DNA from: Deroplatys truncata
Taxonomy: Eukaryota; Arthropoda; Insecta; Mantodea; Mantidae
Length of the DNA: 64,000 nucleotides
NCBI GenBank assembly: GCA_030765065.1
Contig: CM060976.1
Coordinates: 62,108,539 to 62,172,538 of the forward strand
Direction of reading: 5' to 3'
Shown one piece after another: positions 1-11,156 of this stretch. Within the stretch, counting starts at the first letter, position 1, and every line of letters starts with the position of its first letter. The notes beneath the pieces were generated by a model. It did no database searches. It was not told the DNA's origin and saw only the letters and a program-made list of their open reading frames with translations. The translations under genes and the position numbers were made by a program.

Positions 1-214
1 GGAAATTTGATTTTTATATCTTGAGTAAATTTTGTGTATATGGTTGTGAATATTGTGTGTATGTATGCCCTTTTGATATTGCTGTTGTAACATAAAAAGC
101 GCTTGTTAAAAAGTAAGAAAATTTAAGAACCAATGTTCTGTAAATTTGATTAAAATTTTGTTCCAGGGTGATTTTCATTTATATGTATGACATAATAATG
201 AAAAAAAAAAAAAT

Positions 215-287
215 CTGCTGTACAACACTCGCATGACTTTTTCTACCCATAATAATCCCACATGCATCCCTTACATGTTTTGCTATA
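215..287 (+). repeat. R850 repeat, 5' fragment
   Basis: This matches the first ~70 bp of the R850 family (full copies at 4695 and 25899): a CTGATGTGTT-like start followed by CGCATGACTTTTTCTACCC. It stops exactly where the foldback element at 288 begins, so that element probably truncated it. No coding content is seen. Confidence 0.5.
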
Positions 288-1119
288 CAGGGTGGAAGGG
301 AACTTATTACATTCCTTCTAATATGTACCTCATAGAAGTATTACAAACAAAAAGTATAATAGCATTTTTTTGGGGGGGGGGAGTTGCTTTTTCAAAATAG
401 ATGGTTTATTCCACAATAATGTATGAAGACAATAGCTTGTTACTTGTAAGATGGGTAGATTAACCTATTTCTGACCTAATTTTAGTAGTAGCTATGTGAC
501 ATTGTACAGGATTTTGAAATAATTAATCAATTTCTGAACACCATTTTACAAACGTAGTATGGTTGGAGACATAGGCAACGTTGCTAGGTCAAGATAGGTG
601 AGTATGAGAACTGGCTCCCAGACAGACACAAACAAGCATATCTGAACTGGGAGGTGGGGGGGGGGGAACTAGAGGGATTGTTTTCTACACAAGCCCTAAT
701 TCAAATAAACACGACAAAAGGGTGGTGTTGAGTTATTATTAGAGTAACATGGTACTATGCATTGAAACTTGCAGGTTTAGTGATAAAAGAACCCAAAGTG
801 TGTTAAGTGGATAATCTTATGAGATGCCAGCTTTTTCGAATTGTAAGTACCTTGATAGCATTTATCTAGTCATGAATTGCACGCCATACAACGTGAAACC
901 TGTTTGTACGCTGACCTATTTCTGGCTTTGAAAGGGAGAGTCCCACCTTCGCTACCAGCTACATGCTGTGACAATGCCAGTACGTGCTTTTTATGTTCTT
1001 GAAAATCCTGAAATATCTCTCCAGAAAATGCTCATAAAAAAACTGAAAGATACAAAATATGTTCCAAATAATGAGTTCTATAAAGTTGGTTTAAATTAAT
1101 GTAATGACTTCCCTTCCAC
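288..1119. mobile_element. Putative non-autonomous Tc1/mariner-like DNA element
   Basis: The left end begins CAGGGTGGAAGGGAA right after a TA. The right end, read on the minus strand, is GTGGAAGGGAAGTCATTACA and is followed by TA. The two ends form imperfect inverted repeats of about 25 bp; the right one lacks the outermost CAGG. The interior has no reading frame and a run of 12 G near 655. The CAGGGTG terminus and TA target resemble the element at 10835. The class is inferred from the ends only. Confidence 0.4.
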
Positions 1120-1121
1120 TA

Positions 1122-2419
1122 GATATATATATAAAAAGTGTTTCTTGTATCCATGTTTTGTTAATCACAATACATGTTTAGGTAGAAATGGTATCTCGTT
1201 AGCAACAAGGATGTGATCACAGTTTAAGATGTATAAGCACTACTCAACTGCTGATAACAGTTGGTTTTTTTTGTGAGTAATGAACCTTGCAGGAGAAAAA
1301 AAAAAGAATCACCTATTTGACACAACAATATGTAGCACTTCACCTATTTCACAGCATATATTTTGGAAATAGTTAAACAAAATAACTTAGAATGTTGTTG
1401 CAAGTTGCCTTTGAAATGTGATATCTCAAAATGTTTGAGATCACCTTAAAGGATTACTAGGGTATTTTAACCAGATGAGAAGGTTTAGTGCACATACACA
1501 CATCTCACTAGGGTAGCACAGTAATAAGAGTGTCAGAACAGAGAGCCATAGATCCATGGAATATAATTGGATTTTGCAGGACTGGGCTTACTTTTCAACT
1601 GTGTACCTAATCATGGCTAATATGAAAGAACAATTACTAAACACAAAAAAGTTTGACTCAAATTGCATACATTATTGAACTTTACATTTTTTTTTCCTTT
1701 AATAAGTTTCTGTATATGGTTTATGGGTCCTGATTTAAAATTGAGAATGTACTTCAGACAATTTACAGAAAATTCAAGCTATATGTGCTTTTAATGTTTT
1801 ATGCCACTATCTTAAGGACATAACACAGGAAGTTCCGAAGCTGCTATAAAGAGAAAACTAAGATTCTGCATACTGTCCATACGTGCCTTAGTACATTCAG
1901 AGAGCTGCTGGAAGGTTTGAAAAAAATCCATCTTTAATTCTCTGTTTAAAATAGCAGTCATTCTTTTATATATTCTCCACACCATCAGATTATTATCAGC
2001 CTTGATATTGGGAATCAGAAGTAATCTGTCAGGACCACATTTGGTGGTTGATTAATCACAGCCAATTTTTAGACCAAAAAAACAAGACGGTAAGGGATGA
2101 ATGAGACAGTGTACTGTTATGCACAGAAAGCAAACTTGTACAATTTATAGACCTTCAGTTCCTCTTCCAAAGTTGATCCCTTACCTCTGGTCCAATCACT
2201 GTTCATCTGTGAGGAACCAATTGGTGGTGGACTATCCAGCATGAATCAGAAAATGTTATGAGCATCATTTTGACCTTCAATTTTGAGACGCTTGCCTCAT
2301 TGACCTGCTTTCTGTAGGGAAATACCATTTAGCTCCTTGGTGCATAGTGAACTGAAAACTTTGCTTTCCTTATCTGGCTATACAAAAAGTGTGGATTATT
2401 GTCATATATTTCAAAATTG
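1122..2419. other. No gene seen
   Basis: AT-rich, non-coding, unique-looking sequence. Only homopolymer runs stand out. No exon, RNA gene or recognised repeat could be supported. Confidence 0.5.
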
Positions 2420-2669
2420 TAAGACCTCCTTGGTATGGGGGGTACCATGCTTGCATCACCTTCAAGAGGTTCCAAGTTGAATTCTTGTTTAGGGTGGGTT
2501 ACCCTAATTTTATAAGTTAATTTGAAAGGGTTTCCCTTATACTGAAAAGATGAATGTCAGGTAACTCTAAGCTCGATGAACCCCAGACTTATTTAGCAAA
2601 ATTTCACCCATTTCATTTATCATCTGATATGACCTACTCGGTTAAAAGACATTAAACTTAAAAAAAAAA
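2420..2669 (+). repeat. tRNA-Val-derived SINE, copy 1
   Basis: A tRNA-like head contains TTCAAGAGGTTCCAAGTTGA in the anticodon-to-T-arm position. A tRNA-unrelated body of about 170 bp follows (GATGAATGTCAGGTAA, GACATTAAACTT) and a poly-A tail of 9 closes it. The same body is seen at 2830-3072. The head of copy 2 resembles tRNA-Val(CAC), which gives the origin. This copy's RNA polymerase III boxes are more decayed. Confidence 0.7.
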
Positions 2670-2829
2670 TTGTAGAAGGCCTTGATGCACAGCATCTTTA
2701 GTTCCACTTTGAGTGTACTTATGTACGTGTAAAACAAACTTTTCACAGCTTACGCTTGCTAAGACATAGTGCATGATGTGGTGAACACTGCCAAGACTTA
2801 TTCTGTTCTCAGACAGCATTTGATAGGCC

Positions 2830-3072
2830 CACCTCTGTGGTGTGGGGTAGCGTGTCTGCCTCACATTCAAGAGGTCCCAAGCTCGAATCTCGGTTAGGGT
2901 GAGTTACTTGGATAAGGTTTCTTTAGGATTTTACCTTATCCTGGAAGATGAATGTCAGGTAATTCTTAACATCTATGGACCCCGGGCTCATTTGAGGATC
3001 ATTTCACCCATATGATATAGTCCAATATGACCTAACTGGTTAAAGGACATTAAACCTTAAAAAAAAAAAAAG
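2830..3072 (+). repeat. tRNA-Val-derived SINE, copy 2
   Basis: The head keeps the tRNA-Val(CAC) order: a box-A-like GGTGTGGGGTAGCGTG, the anticodon arm CTGCCTCACATTC, then AGAGGTCCC and a box-B-like GCTCGAATC. A body shared with copy 1 follows, then a 13-bp poly-A tail. The two copies lie in the same direction about 160 bp apart. Confidence 0.75.
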
Positions 3073-3497
3073 ATAATTGTTAGTCTGCTAGACACTGTTG
3101 TCAGCCATGCTTGTGCTCTCATTTGGTCATGTAGTGATCCCATACCATTTTAAAATTGTGCATACCACTCAGAGAGATTTTCTTATGACTTGGGCATTGT
3201 TACCAATATGCAATTTACATCACTTGAGTGCTAAATTTTGGAAACAAAACATATTTGTGCATGTAAAATCACACTCACAGAACTTGCAGTAAATAAATGA
3301 ACTTAGGTGTGACACCTGAGAAGTTGACAAAGAATGGTTCCATTGGTTAACTGTTGTAGTAGTTTTTGAATGTATAACATTTAAATGAAAATCACTGGAA
3401 TGAACTTTCGAGAAAACAAAAAATAACAAACTTTATTTCATGTAGATGGTTGTTGCATCCTTTAAAGATAGGACTTTTCATGTATGCCCTGCTTGTC

Positions 3498-3651
3498 AAA
3501 CACACAGGTGCAATGCAAACTTTTCTAAAAACGTTGATTTTGGGTTCAAGTAACATCAGTGTATATTTCCAGTGAAATCTCGATCAGAGTTTTAGGTAAA
3601 ATGCAATATCCTCCGCTGACTATTGGTAAGCAAGAGAAAGCAAAAACCATT
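3498..3651 (+). repeat. R850 repeat, 3' fragment
   Basis: This matches the last ~150 bp of R850. It shows ACTTTTCTAAAAACG, TATTTCCAGTGAAATCTCG and AATGCAATATCCTCC in the order seen in the full copies, ending in an AGAAAGCAAAAA tail. The rest is absent. Confidence 0.5.
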
Positions 3652-3811
3652 TAGTTGTGGTTAAATAACTTTTTTACCCATTACACTGTTTACCATTTCA
3701 TAGTCACATTACTTCGCAGCATGAGTTATTGTAATATACTATTACTGATGTAGCAGGTAATGTGCAAATGAAAGTCAGAATGAGGCAGCCAAAAAGGGAA
3801 AGCCAGACTGC

Positions 3812-4013
3812 CACGGGTGGCCGAGCTTGTTAAAGCAAGGACTCATGAGCAGGGGATCCACAGTTTCAAATCCAGCCAGGACTGTCCTCCCTGACTTAGG
3901 CTTTCCTTAGTCCTCATAACTGGAATGTTTCCTTCCCAATAATTATTTCATTTATCATCAGTGCCTGGGGTGCCATATGCATAAGAACATGCATTAAACA
4001 CTACTAAAAATAA
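3812..4013 (+). repeat. tRNA-derived SINE, second family
   Basis: The tRNA-like head has box A GGTGGCCGAGCTTG, an anticodon loop ACTCATGAG (CAT) and box B AGTTTCAAATCC. A body with CTCCCTGACTTAGGC and a 3' end CATTAAACACTACTAAAAAT follow. It shares no body with the two tRNA-Val SINEs. The parent tRNA is uncertain. Confidence 0.6.
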
Positions 4014-4694
4014 AGAGAAGCGGAGAGAGTTGGATGTAACCATATCACATGTTTACCAAAGACTGTTTAAAAGCTTCATGACTGCATGGTACATGTTTGC
4101 ATAGAAACATACCAAACAAATCATTGCTGTGCCTTTACTATGTTAGAGAAGGGCTGTTTTCAGCAACCTGTTATCTCCATAACTGTTCAGCACAGGTCAA
4201 AACTATTAACTTGCTTCTCTGCTCAAGTGACAGCTCCCCATTAATGCCAGTATTGCTGTATAGCAATTCCTGTGAAGTGTGAGTGAAAATTTGCTAGTGA
4301 AATGAATTCAATAAATGAACTGAAACTTATTGGAGACACCATTCTGTTAAGGACAGATGAAGACAAATGGGATGTTACGATGACTGAATCACCTAATGTG
4401 CCACTATGTATTAATATGAGGAAAGAAAAAAAATGGCAAGTATTATAAGTTAATTTGAAAGCACCTAGGTGTTTGGAACTTTCATGGCTGTGCAGTAGTA
4501 ACTCTTTAGAAATACTATTTTGCTGGTGCTATTTGTTATAAAGCAACAATCAAAATGTATGGAACAGGGAGGAATTTTAAGAATTTCAAGCTCTGAATAA
4601 ACCCAAAGATTTTGCGCAGCATCTGAATTGCCAATTTCAGTTCATCACATTTCTAAAGAATGGAAATACAATTGCTGATGCTCTTAAGAAAAAT

Positions 4695-5550
4695 CTGATG
4701 TATTACATTCACATGACTTTCTCAACCTTCTGTCACTTATTAGTGGGTATACAAACTATTCTTATTAAAACTTATATTTTTCTGTCTGCTACATTTTAAT
4801 CCAAATAAGCCTTTGCAGAAATAGCTACATTACACATTTTGTTATAGATACAAAGGGAATGGCGATAGTCAAATATTTAAGATCTGGCCGCATACACTGG
4901 CCTTAAAATTCCATATGTTTCCATGCATCAGGAGAAACACCTGCATGTTGACAGGACTTTAAGAGAATGACCAAGAAATGAACAACTCAAACCATTAATA
5001 ACGGATATTTCAGAAATAGATTATGCCACAAAAACACTTACTTGAAATAAATTGTGTGTTTTAAAGAGATCTACATTTTTTTGTGTAGTATGTTTTCGTC
5101 TATCGCTTAGCATTTACCTCTTGTACAAGATTATACAAAATTTCTTCCAAATGAAGTGGACTTCACAGGTTATTCAAGATCTACATTTTGTTTGTAATGT
5201 AAATATCTTTAATAAACAATATTGTAATCAAAATTGCTATAGCGATTTTTTAGAAAATTTTGAAAAATCTTCCATGTAAAGTGTAGTCTGAGTTGAAGGT
5301 ATTTTCTCAAAAATCTTCATGTTGTATTTTTGGAAGGTGCTGAACCTAAATACCAAATTTGGTATTCATCCAACTTTTTGTTTTTGAATTATGCTGTTCA
5401 CACCATTACACACAGATCTTTTTCTAATTTTCTTTTTTTTGGTATTCCAGGGGCCTCAGAACATGTATTTCCAGTGAAATCTTGGTATACAATTTTTGGG
5501 TGCAATACAATATTTCTACTACTTACAGTATGTAGTAGAAAAAGTAAAAA
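4695..5550 (+). repeat. R850 repeat, full-length copy
   Basis: An ~855-bp non-coding repeat. It starts CTGATGTATTACATTCACAT and ends GTGCAATACAATATTTC plus a GTAGAAAAAGTAAAA tail. Internal landmarks are GATCTACATTTTTTTG, CCATGTAAAGTGTAG and CCAGTGAAATCTTGG. The motif ACTTTCTC near the start is inverted at the end. The short frames within it are fortuitous. The class is unknown. Confidence 0.7.
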
Positions 5551-6609
5551 TCTAAGTATTACTTATTTAGTACAATGAAAAGCTTTGCTTACGTCCATTA
5601 TTTTTTTTTAACTTTTAATTGATACAGCTTTATTTTTAAGCAAACAGGAATAAACATTTAGGTGTCACAATAAAAAACATTCATCAAACAAAGGAAATTT
5701 CAAAAGAACTTCTGACATTCATCAGAAATTTACAATCAGTTTGACAAAATTAACGATGTCATGAATGTCTCTAAGATAATAAAATATTAAGTCATAGAAT
5801 GAATTTCTTGATCTTTTTTTGTATATATTTGCATAAAACAGAGATGGGATCCTGTATAGTTCATCTTAAATAAAATAACTTAGAAAGCGGAATATAGTGC
5901 AATTCCAACACAGTGTAGCTGGAGAGTAGCAGCAGTCTGTCATTGGATGCCTTGTCAATTGTTCACAACACTAGCTATACTAGTTTGTTCACATGTAACT
6001 GTTAAATGTGGCATACAGTTGAAAAACATTCAAACTTTCAATCTTATCCTATGGAAGGCAACTTAACTACAATTTAAGTGTGCCTTCGGGCTCAAATGAA
6101 TACAATCTGATTATTATTGCATTATTGGTTGATGGAATAAATTAATTCAGCTCTAAGCTACTTGGGATCGCTTTTGCATTGCTGTATCTTGCCTTAAAAT
6201 GGTCACTAGTTCCTGATGTTGACACTCCATGAAAAACATAAACCTTATGTTGGGAATATGTTCATTTGTTCAAATAAATTATTCTTTGGGAGTTATAATA
6301 GGATCCTGAGAGGGCTGTAGACTGACTCTCATTGCTAGTCTTTTAATAGCACCTCCATTACCATCACATCGTCCTTTTCCATGTGATGTCACAAAGAAAT
6401 ACCACCCAACATGAATACCAAAGTCATCTTCATGATAGCACAATTAAGAAAATTGTTTATTTTTATATTAGGCACTGGCACCATCAGTAAAGTAATAAAT
6501 CTTCTTCAAATGTTTGATTTTTTTTTTTTTAAATCTTTATCAGTTGTCTGAAAAAGATGCACAGCTGGCGCCATGCTTCAGGAACTCTGAAATTAAAACA
6601 AAGTTCAGA
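5551..6609. other. No gene seen
   Basis: AT-rich and non-coding. No repeat shared with the rest of the window was recognised. Confidence 0.5.
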
Positions 6610-8140
6610 TGACACATTTCACTGCATTACTTGAAACAGACAACAAATGGTTGTAATGTATCTTGGTTGTTATTTCTGCCTTGGACTGGAGCTTGCACGT
6701 CAAAAGCACAATTTTCTGAAAAATCAGAATTAACGATGCAGTCTCCTTTCTCAAGGTTTTCCTTAAGATTTTCCAGAAACAAAGACTGTTGCTGAGCTAG
6801 AAACATGTGAGGTATTAAATTATTTAACTTATTTGCTAATTTATCCAAATATTCTTGTACTGGAGAATCCAAAAGTTTCCAAATGTAGAACACAATGACC
6901 CACTGCTTATACCTAACATATTGTATGTTTTCTGCATAAAATTGTTCTTGTAAATATACAGTGAAATTATCAGTTCCAGGACAAACTGGGCACTCCAAAA
7001 GAAGCAATGCTGAGATGGAGGATTGCAAATTATTTGAGTTATTGGCATCTTTATAAGTATTCTGTTTTCTTCAGTAAGTTTTGGAATATTTGCACCATCA
7101 ATCATCAACTTAACATTTTCATGGTAGGCACAGATGCATGTTTCACGAGATCCAGGTAAAATACACTGTTTAGGTCTTAGCTTGGCAAATTTAGAAAATC
7201 CAATTTTCACCGTTGGGTATCTATTCTTAAAATGCTGGTAGGCTTCTCTCAGAGCACATAATATTAGTCTTTGTACCTTTTAATTGTTCTCGCTCAAACA
7301 AACAAAACTCTTCTTCCCTGGCATCACTCTACTTACTTCATCTGAAGTGTAAAATTCGAGGACTTTTTGCATTGCTGATGGTTCTGGTTCTTTTCTGGCT
7401 TTGCTCTCAGGTATTGACAATACTCCCTTCTCTGCAGCAAGTTCCTTTGCCTTCCTAACCATATGAACTGATGCATCTAAGAATTGCTCAACTTTTTTAT
7501 GTGGCCAGTCTTCAAAAATGGTTAGTATTTGTAATTTTGAATTCTTATCATCAGTTGCATCGTAAGAGTCCGACAAGTTTCTGTATGATAGTGGAACTGT
7601 CAGTTGATGTTTCATCAGAGGTTAAACTTTGCTTATGCTATGTGTGAAATATTTTCTCTTTAAGGGACATTTCTATAGTTTTCAATTTTTTCTGTCGATA
7701 TTGTATGTGGCTTCCTTTTCTTAATCAGCTATTCCCCCAAAATACTAAACTTTCATTCAGCTTAGAAACACTTACATCTAAATTAGAAAAACAACCTGAA
7801 GATGAGCTCTGTGTCACTTTCAGTATTCAAAACACTTCTGGATTATTCATGGCACTGGCACTCTGCAGCACACATCACTGTTGGCAGTGGGTGGTACTTA
7901 GGGAATTTTTTTTTCAACATACATCACATAGTTTTAGGTCTGGTGACAAAGTTAAGTTCTCCATTTTTAAGTTTGTAAACATATTGCGGGTAACTAAGCT
8001 TAATAATTTCCAACCTTGTGTTATGCTTGGAAACATTAAATGGCCTGAAGCATTAGTCATAGCTATGTTTCTTCAGTTCACTCATTATGCACTTTCAGAA
8101 ACCACGGAGCTAAAAATGAACTTCTAATGATAAAAGCTGA
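6610..8140 (-). pseudogene. Decayed transposase-like gene (FEDWP / LPGS family), copy A
   Basis: Read from 8140 down to 6610, the blocks are: SVSKLNESL and RKGSHIQYRQKKLK near 7760; an open stretch at 7615-7280 with QILTIFEDWPHKKVEQFL, a lysine-rich KAKELAAEKG and YTSDEVSRVMPGKK; then, in a shifted frame, FSKFAKLRPKQCILPGS with the CICAYHENVKLM cysteine block (7210-7080); and last SPVQEYLDKL, AQQQSLFLENLKENL and DFSENCAFDVQAPVQG (7028-6627). At least two frameshifts and several stops separate them. The same blocks recur in the same order at 35575-37316, so this is a family and not chance. I recall it as a multi-copy uncharacterised family of invertebrate genomes and suspect a transposase. That function is not proved here. 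Confidence 0.7.
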
Positions 8141-9805
8141 AAAGAAAGTAACATTTAAAATGAAACAGCGTAGAGAGCCTTCATAGAATATCAGATTCCA
8201 GTGCTAAGTTACACTGAACACAGGAAGTTCATCACATTCGTACTGTGTAATGCATTGGCCGGTGTGCTGCTGCAGTGTAAAGCTCTCAGTCAGCAGTCTG
8301 TGTTATAAAACCCTATGCGCTAACAAACTATTTAAAAGCATAGTTCTAAGTAAGATCCCATCCTGACATTAACAGGTTTAAAACAAAATATATCACAGAT
8401 TCCTTCTATATTTTTTCCAGATTTTAATATTAGGGATTAAATATGATAGTGATTTAAAATATGCATACTTAAAAAGGTGATAGTTTTTTTATTCCAAATG
8501 AACAGTATTTTGTTTAAGGAAAACCACAATGCTTTTATCTACAAAACAACATATTGTACTTATCCCTGAGCATTCGTATTCCAAGAATAAATTGCTTTTA
8601 TGTAATGTTGTGCATGTATAAGGAGAATGTTAAGTAAGCTGTAAATCATAAAATAATCTGATTTTCCGCAAAATATAAAATGTGTGTCCATTTATTTTAT
8701 GTGTGGAACACGTAAACTAAAATTCATAGAAAGTGATGCTTTATGTGTGTTTGGTTTGATGTGGAATGACTTATCTGAAAATATTTAGCAGAAATGCTTA
8801 ACAAATAAATTGCACCTTCTATATGCAGATGAGATACAGAGGAATGTTTGTAATTATACGAGGAAAATAAGGAAGCATATAAGCTATTTGGCTTAATTTT
8901 GACAATCCCATCTACAAGTTCATCAGTAGAATGAAGCTTTTCATGTTTGAAGAATTAAAGCTCTCAGAAGGAGCAGAAGTAAGGCTATCAGTAATAGCAA
9001 ACATTTCCATTCAGGAAGAACTTCAGGCTCAACCTACAAGAAATATCCATTTCATGAGGACATCATGGGCAAGGTTTACTGCTCTCAAGGAAAGCAAGAT
9101 TGATTTAATATAAAAAAAATTGGCGAGTTTACAGATCCAATTATGCCATCAAGCATTTTTACTTAATTTGTATTTTATTTTTGAGATTTCTCTTAACATC
9201 TACCTAAAAAATATGGTCCATTTGCATGAACTGTATATATCAATATGCAGTTCAGTCAACTTTGCTAACTTCAAATTCCCTTCAGAAGGTAGAACTATTT
9301 CTCGTAGAAAAAGAAAGCCTTAGCAGCCTCATCACCAACTGTGTATTTTAGGCAATTAAAAACTGCATTACAGTAATATATAAATCAATATTTGTAGAGT
9401 TGCAGCTTTCAAATTGTCCCCAAAATTACAAATTGTATAGCCATTTTTAGCTATATAAAGCACATTTAAAATGTGCTGCCTCTTCACCTGATTTTTCACT
9501 CACAAGCCACTGCTGTATTCATGTGCCCCAATAAACCTCCAAGGCATATATACCTTAATGGCAACTTGCAATGCTGCTAGTACTTTTTAATTTTCAGGCT
9601 TTCTAGTTAAGCATACTGTTACAGCTGATTTGTGTTTTGGTAATTATTCTTTCACACTGGCCATGTGCAGGCTGAAGTTGAAAAGCTGTGTCGGATTTGA
9701 AAAATTTAGTGCCGTTACTGGGACTTGAGATACAAATCTTTGGCTTTTTAGACCACTGCTCTATATGAAATCAGAGTACACCACTGTAACATATGTACTA
9801 TCAGT
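8141..9805. other. No gene seen
   Basis: Non-coding and AT-rich. Two short open stretches near 8931 and 9120 show no family resemblance and ordinary composition. Confidence 0.5.
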
Positions 9806-9872
9806 CTGAATGGCTCAGTTGGTTAGGTGCTGGTCTTCTGATCCAAGGTTGTGGGTTCAAACCCGGCCCAAA
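9806..9872 (+). other. tRNA-like sequence (tRNA pseudogene or SINE head)
   Basis: It has box A TGGCTCAGTTGGTTAG, an anticodon arm CTGGTCTTCTGATCCAA (anticodon position TCT) and a near-perfect T arm GGTTGTGGGTTCAAACCC. The two sides of the acceptor stem (GTCTGAA and CGGCCCA) do not pair well, and an A/T-rich tail follows. That speaks against a working tRNA and for a SINE head or retro-pseudogene. Confidence 0.5.
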
Positions 9873-10834
9873 ACAATTTTTTTGTTTTTTTATTTAGGTT
9901 TAAAAATTTTATTTTAGGGGTTTAAATAAGTAAAGTTGATTGGTTTTAAGTGTGCTTAAATGAGACATCCCCATGTCAGTAGATTTACTAGCATGTAAAA
10001 GAATTTCTGCAGGACAAAATTCCAGCACACCGATGGCACTGATATGCTGCTGGCAATTGACAGCATTTTTAACAAACAAAATATTTATTTTACTGCAACA
10101 TATCTTCTCATACTTCTTAATAACCAAGTCTGTTACCTCACTGACATGGAATACTCTCAATGTCGCATGCTCAGAACCACATGAAAACCTGCTTAGGACA
10201 TAAATAATTCACTGTGTCAGTTTTTTCCATTCAGAACTTAAAAGTGACCAAGCTTTCAATTGCTAAGAGGAAAGCTGGTAATGCAAAGAAGCAAAAAATC
10301 AATATGACTAGTGGAATAGTTAAACATTTTTTTAGGGGGGGGGTGAGGGTGTCTAGTTTGATCTTGCGGACTACTACTTCCCCAAAGGGCTTATATAAAC
10401 CTTTAATTTAACAGGCTTCATACTATTGCTATATTCCTATTTGTAATTTGAATTTTTTTGCATTTTTATTATTTTGGATCTACACCATTAAATATGACCA
10501 AACCACACTTACTTGAATGCTGTGATTATTCAAGGTCAAGTGCATTCATCATGAGAGCCAAATGTAACATAGATGATAGCCATTGAACAGATAAGGAACA
10601 TTTGAGGTATCGATATTAAGTGAGCACAATGATAAAACACTATGTTTTATGGGTTCATGGGCTAGCAACCAAATACATAGTGGCTTCAAGCTTTTGCTCA
10701 TCTTATCTTGGTGACCCATGAAGCCATAATAAAACAACATAGAGGAAGTTTAATCCCTAATAATGTGTTTTACTGTTTAGAGCTGAAGAAATTGCCAGTG
10801 ACAAATACTTTAGTGATCTTCAGATGCTCATATA
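9873..10834. other. No gene seen
   Basis: Non-coding sequence with a G run near 10336. Short frames on both strands at 9909-10203 overlap antiparallel and show no recognisable family. Confidence 0.45.
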
Positions 10835-11156
10835 CAGGGTGAGCTAAAAAACTATGAACTGGCTGTGCAGTGTTTTTCCTGTTTGCATCCTTGGCACTCA
10901 TTGCCGTCTGCCGCTATCATAGAAAGGCACGGATTAAACCATACAACATTTTTAAAAGGATAGTTTCCTAAAGAGATGCCAAAAATGTATGGATGACAGT
11001 GGCCAGTTTCAGCATTTCCTTTCATAAAATTTGGTAAGCCTTTAAAAAATATTGTATGGTTTCATCTGCATCTTTCTATGATAGCAGCATACAGCACCGA
11101 GGACACGGACTGGAAAAATACTGTGCAGCCACTTCGTAGCTTTTTGGCTCACCCTG
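10835..11156. mobile_element. Mariner-like foldback element (MITE), 322 bp
   Basis: It begins CAGGGTGAGCTAAAAAACTA after TA and ends with the inverse (TTTTTGGCTCACCCTG) before TA. The inverted repeats run about 110 bp each and include CGCTATCATAGAAAGG near 10915 and its complement near 11080. The short spacer keeps GATGCCAAAAATGTATGGAT. The ends and spacer match the longer element at 56689, so this is an internally deleted relative with no transposase frame. Confidence 0.85.

Noticed and set aside
7705-8127. A 140-codon plus-strand frame
   Set aside because: It lies antisense to the N-terminal part of the decayed transposase-like gene (SVSKLNESL block) and has no family features.
9806-9872. 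Functional tRNA-Arg gene
   Set aside because: Internal promoter boxes are good but the acceptor stem does not pair, so only a tRNA-like element is claimed.
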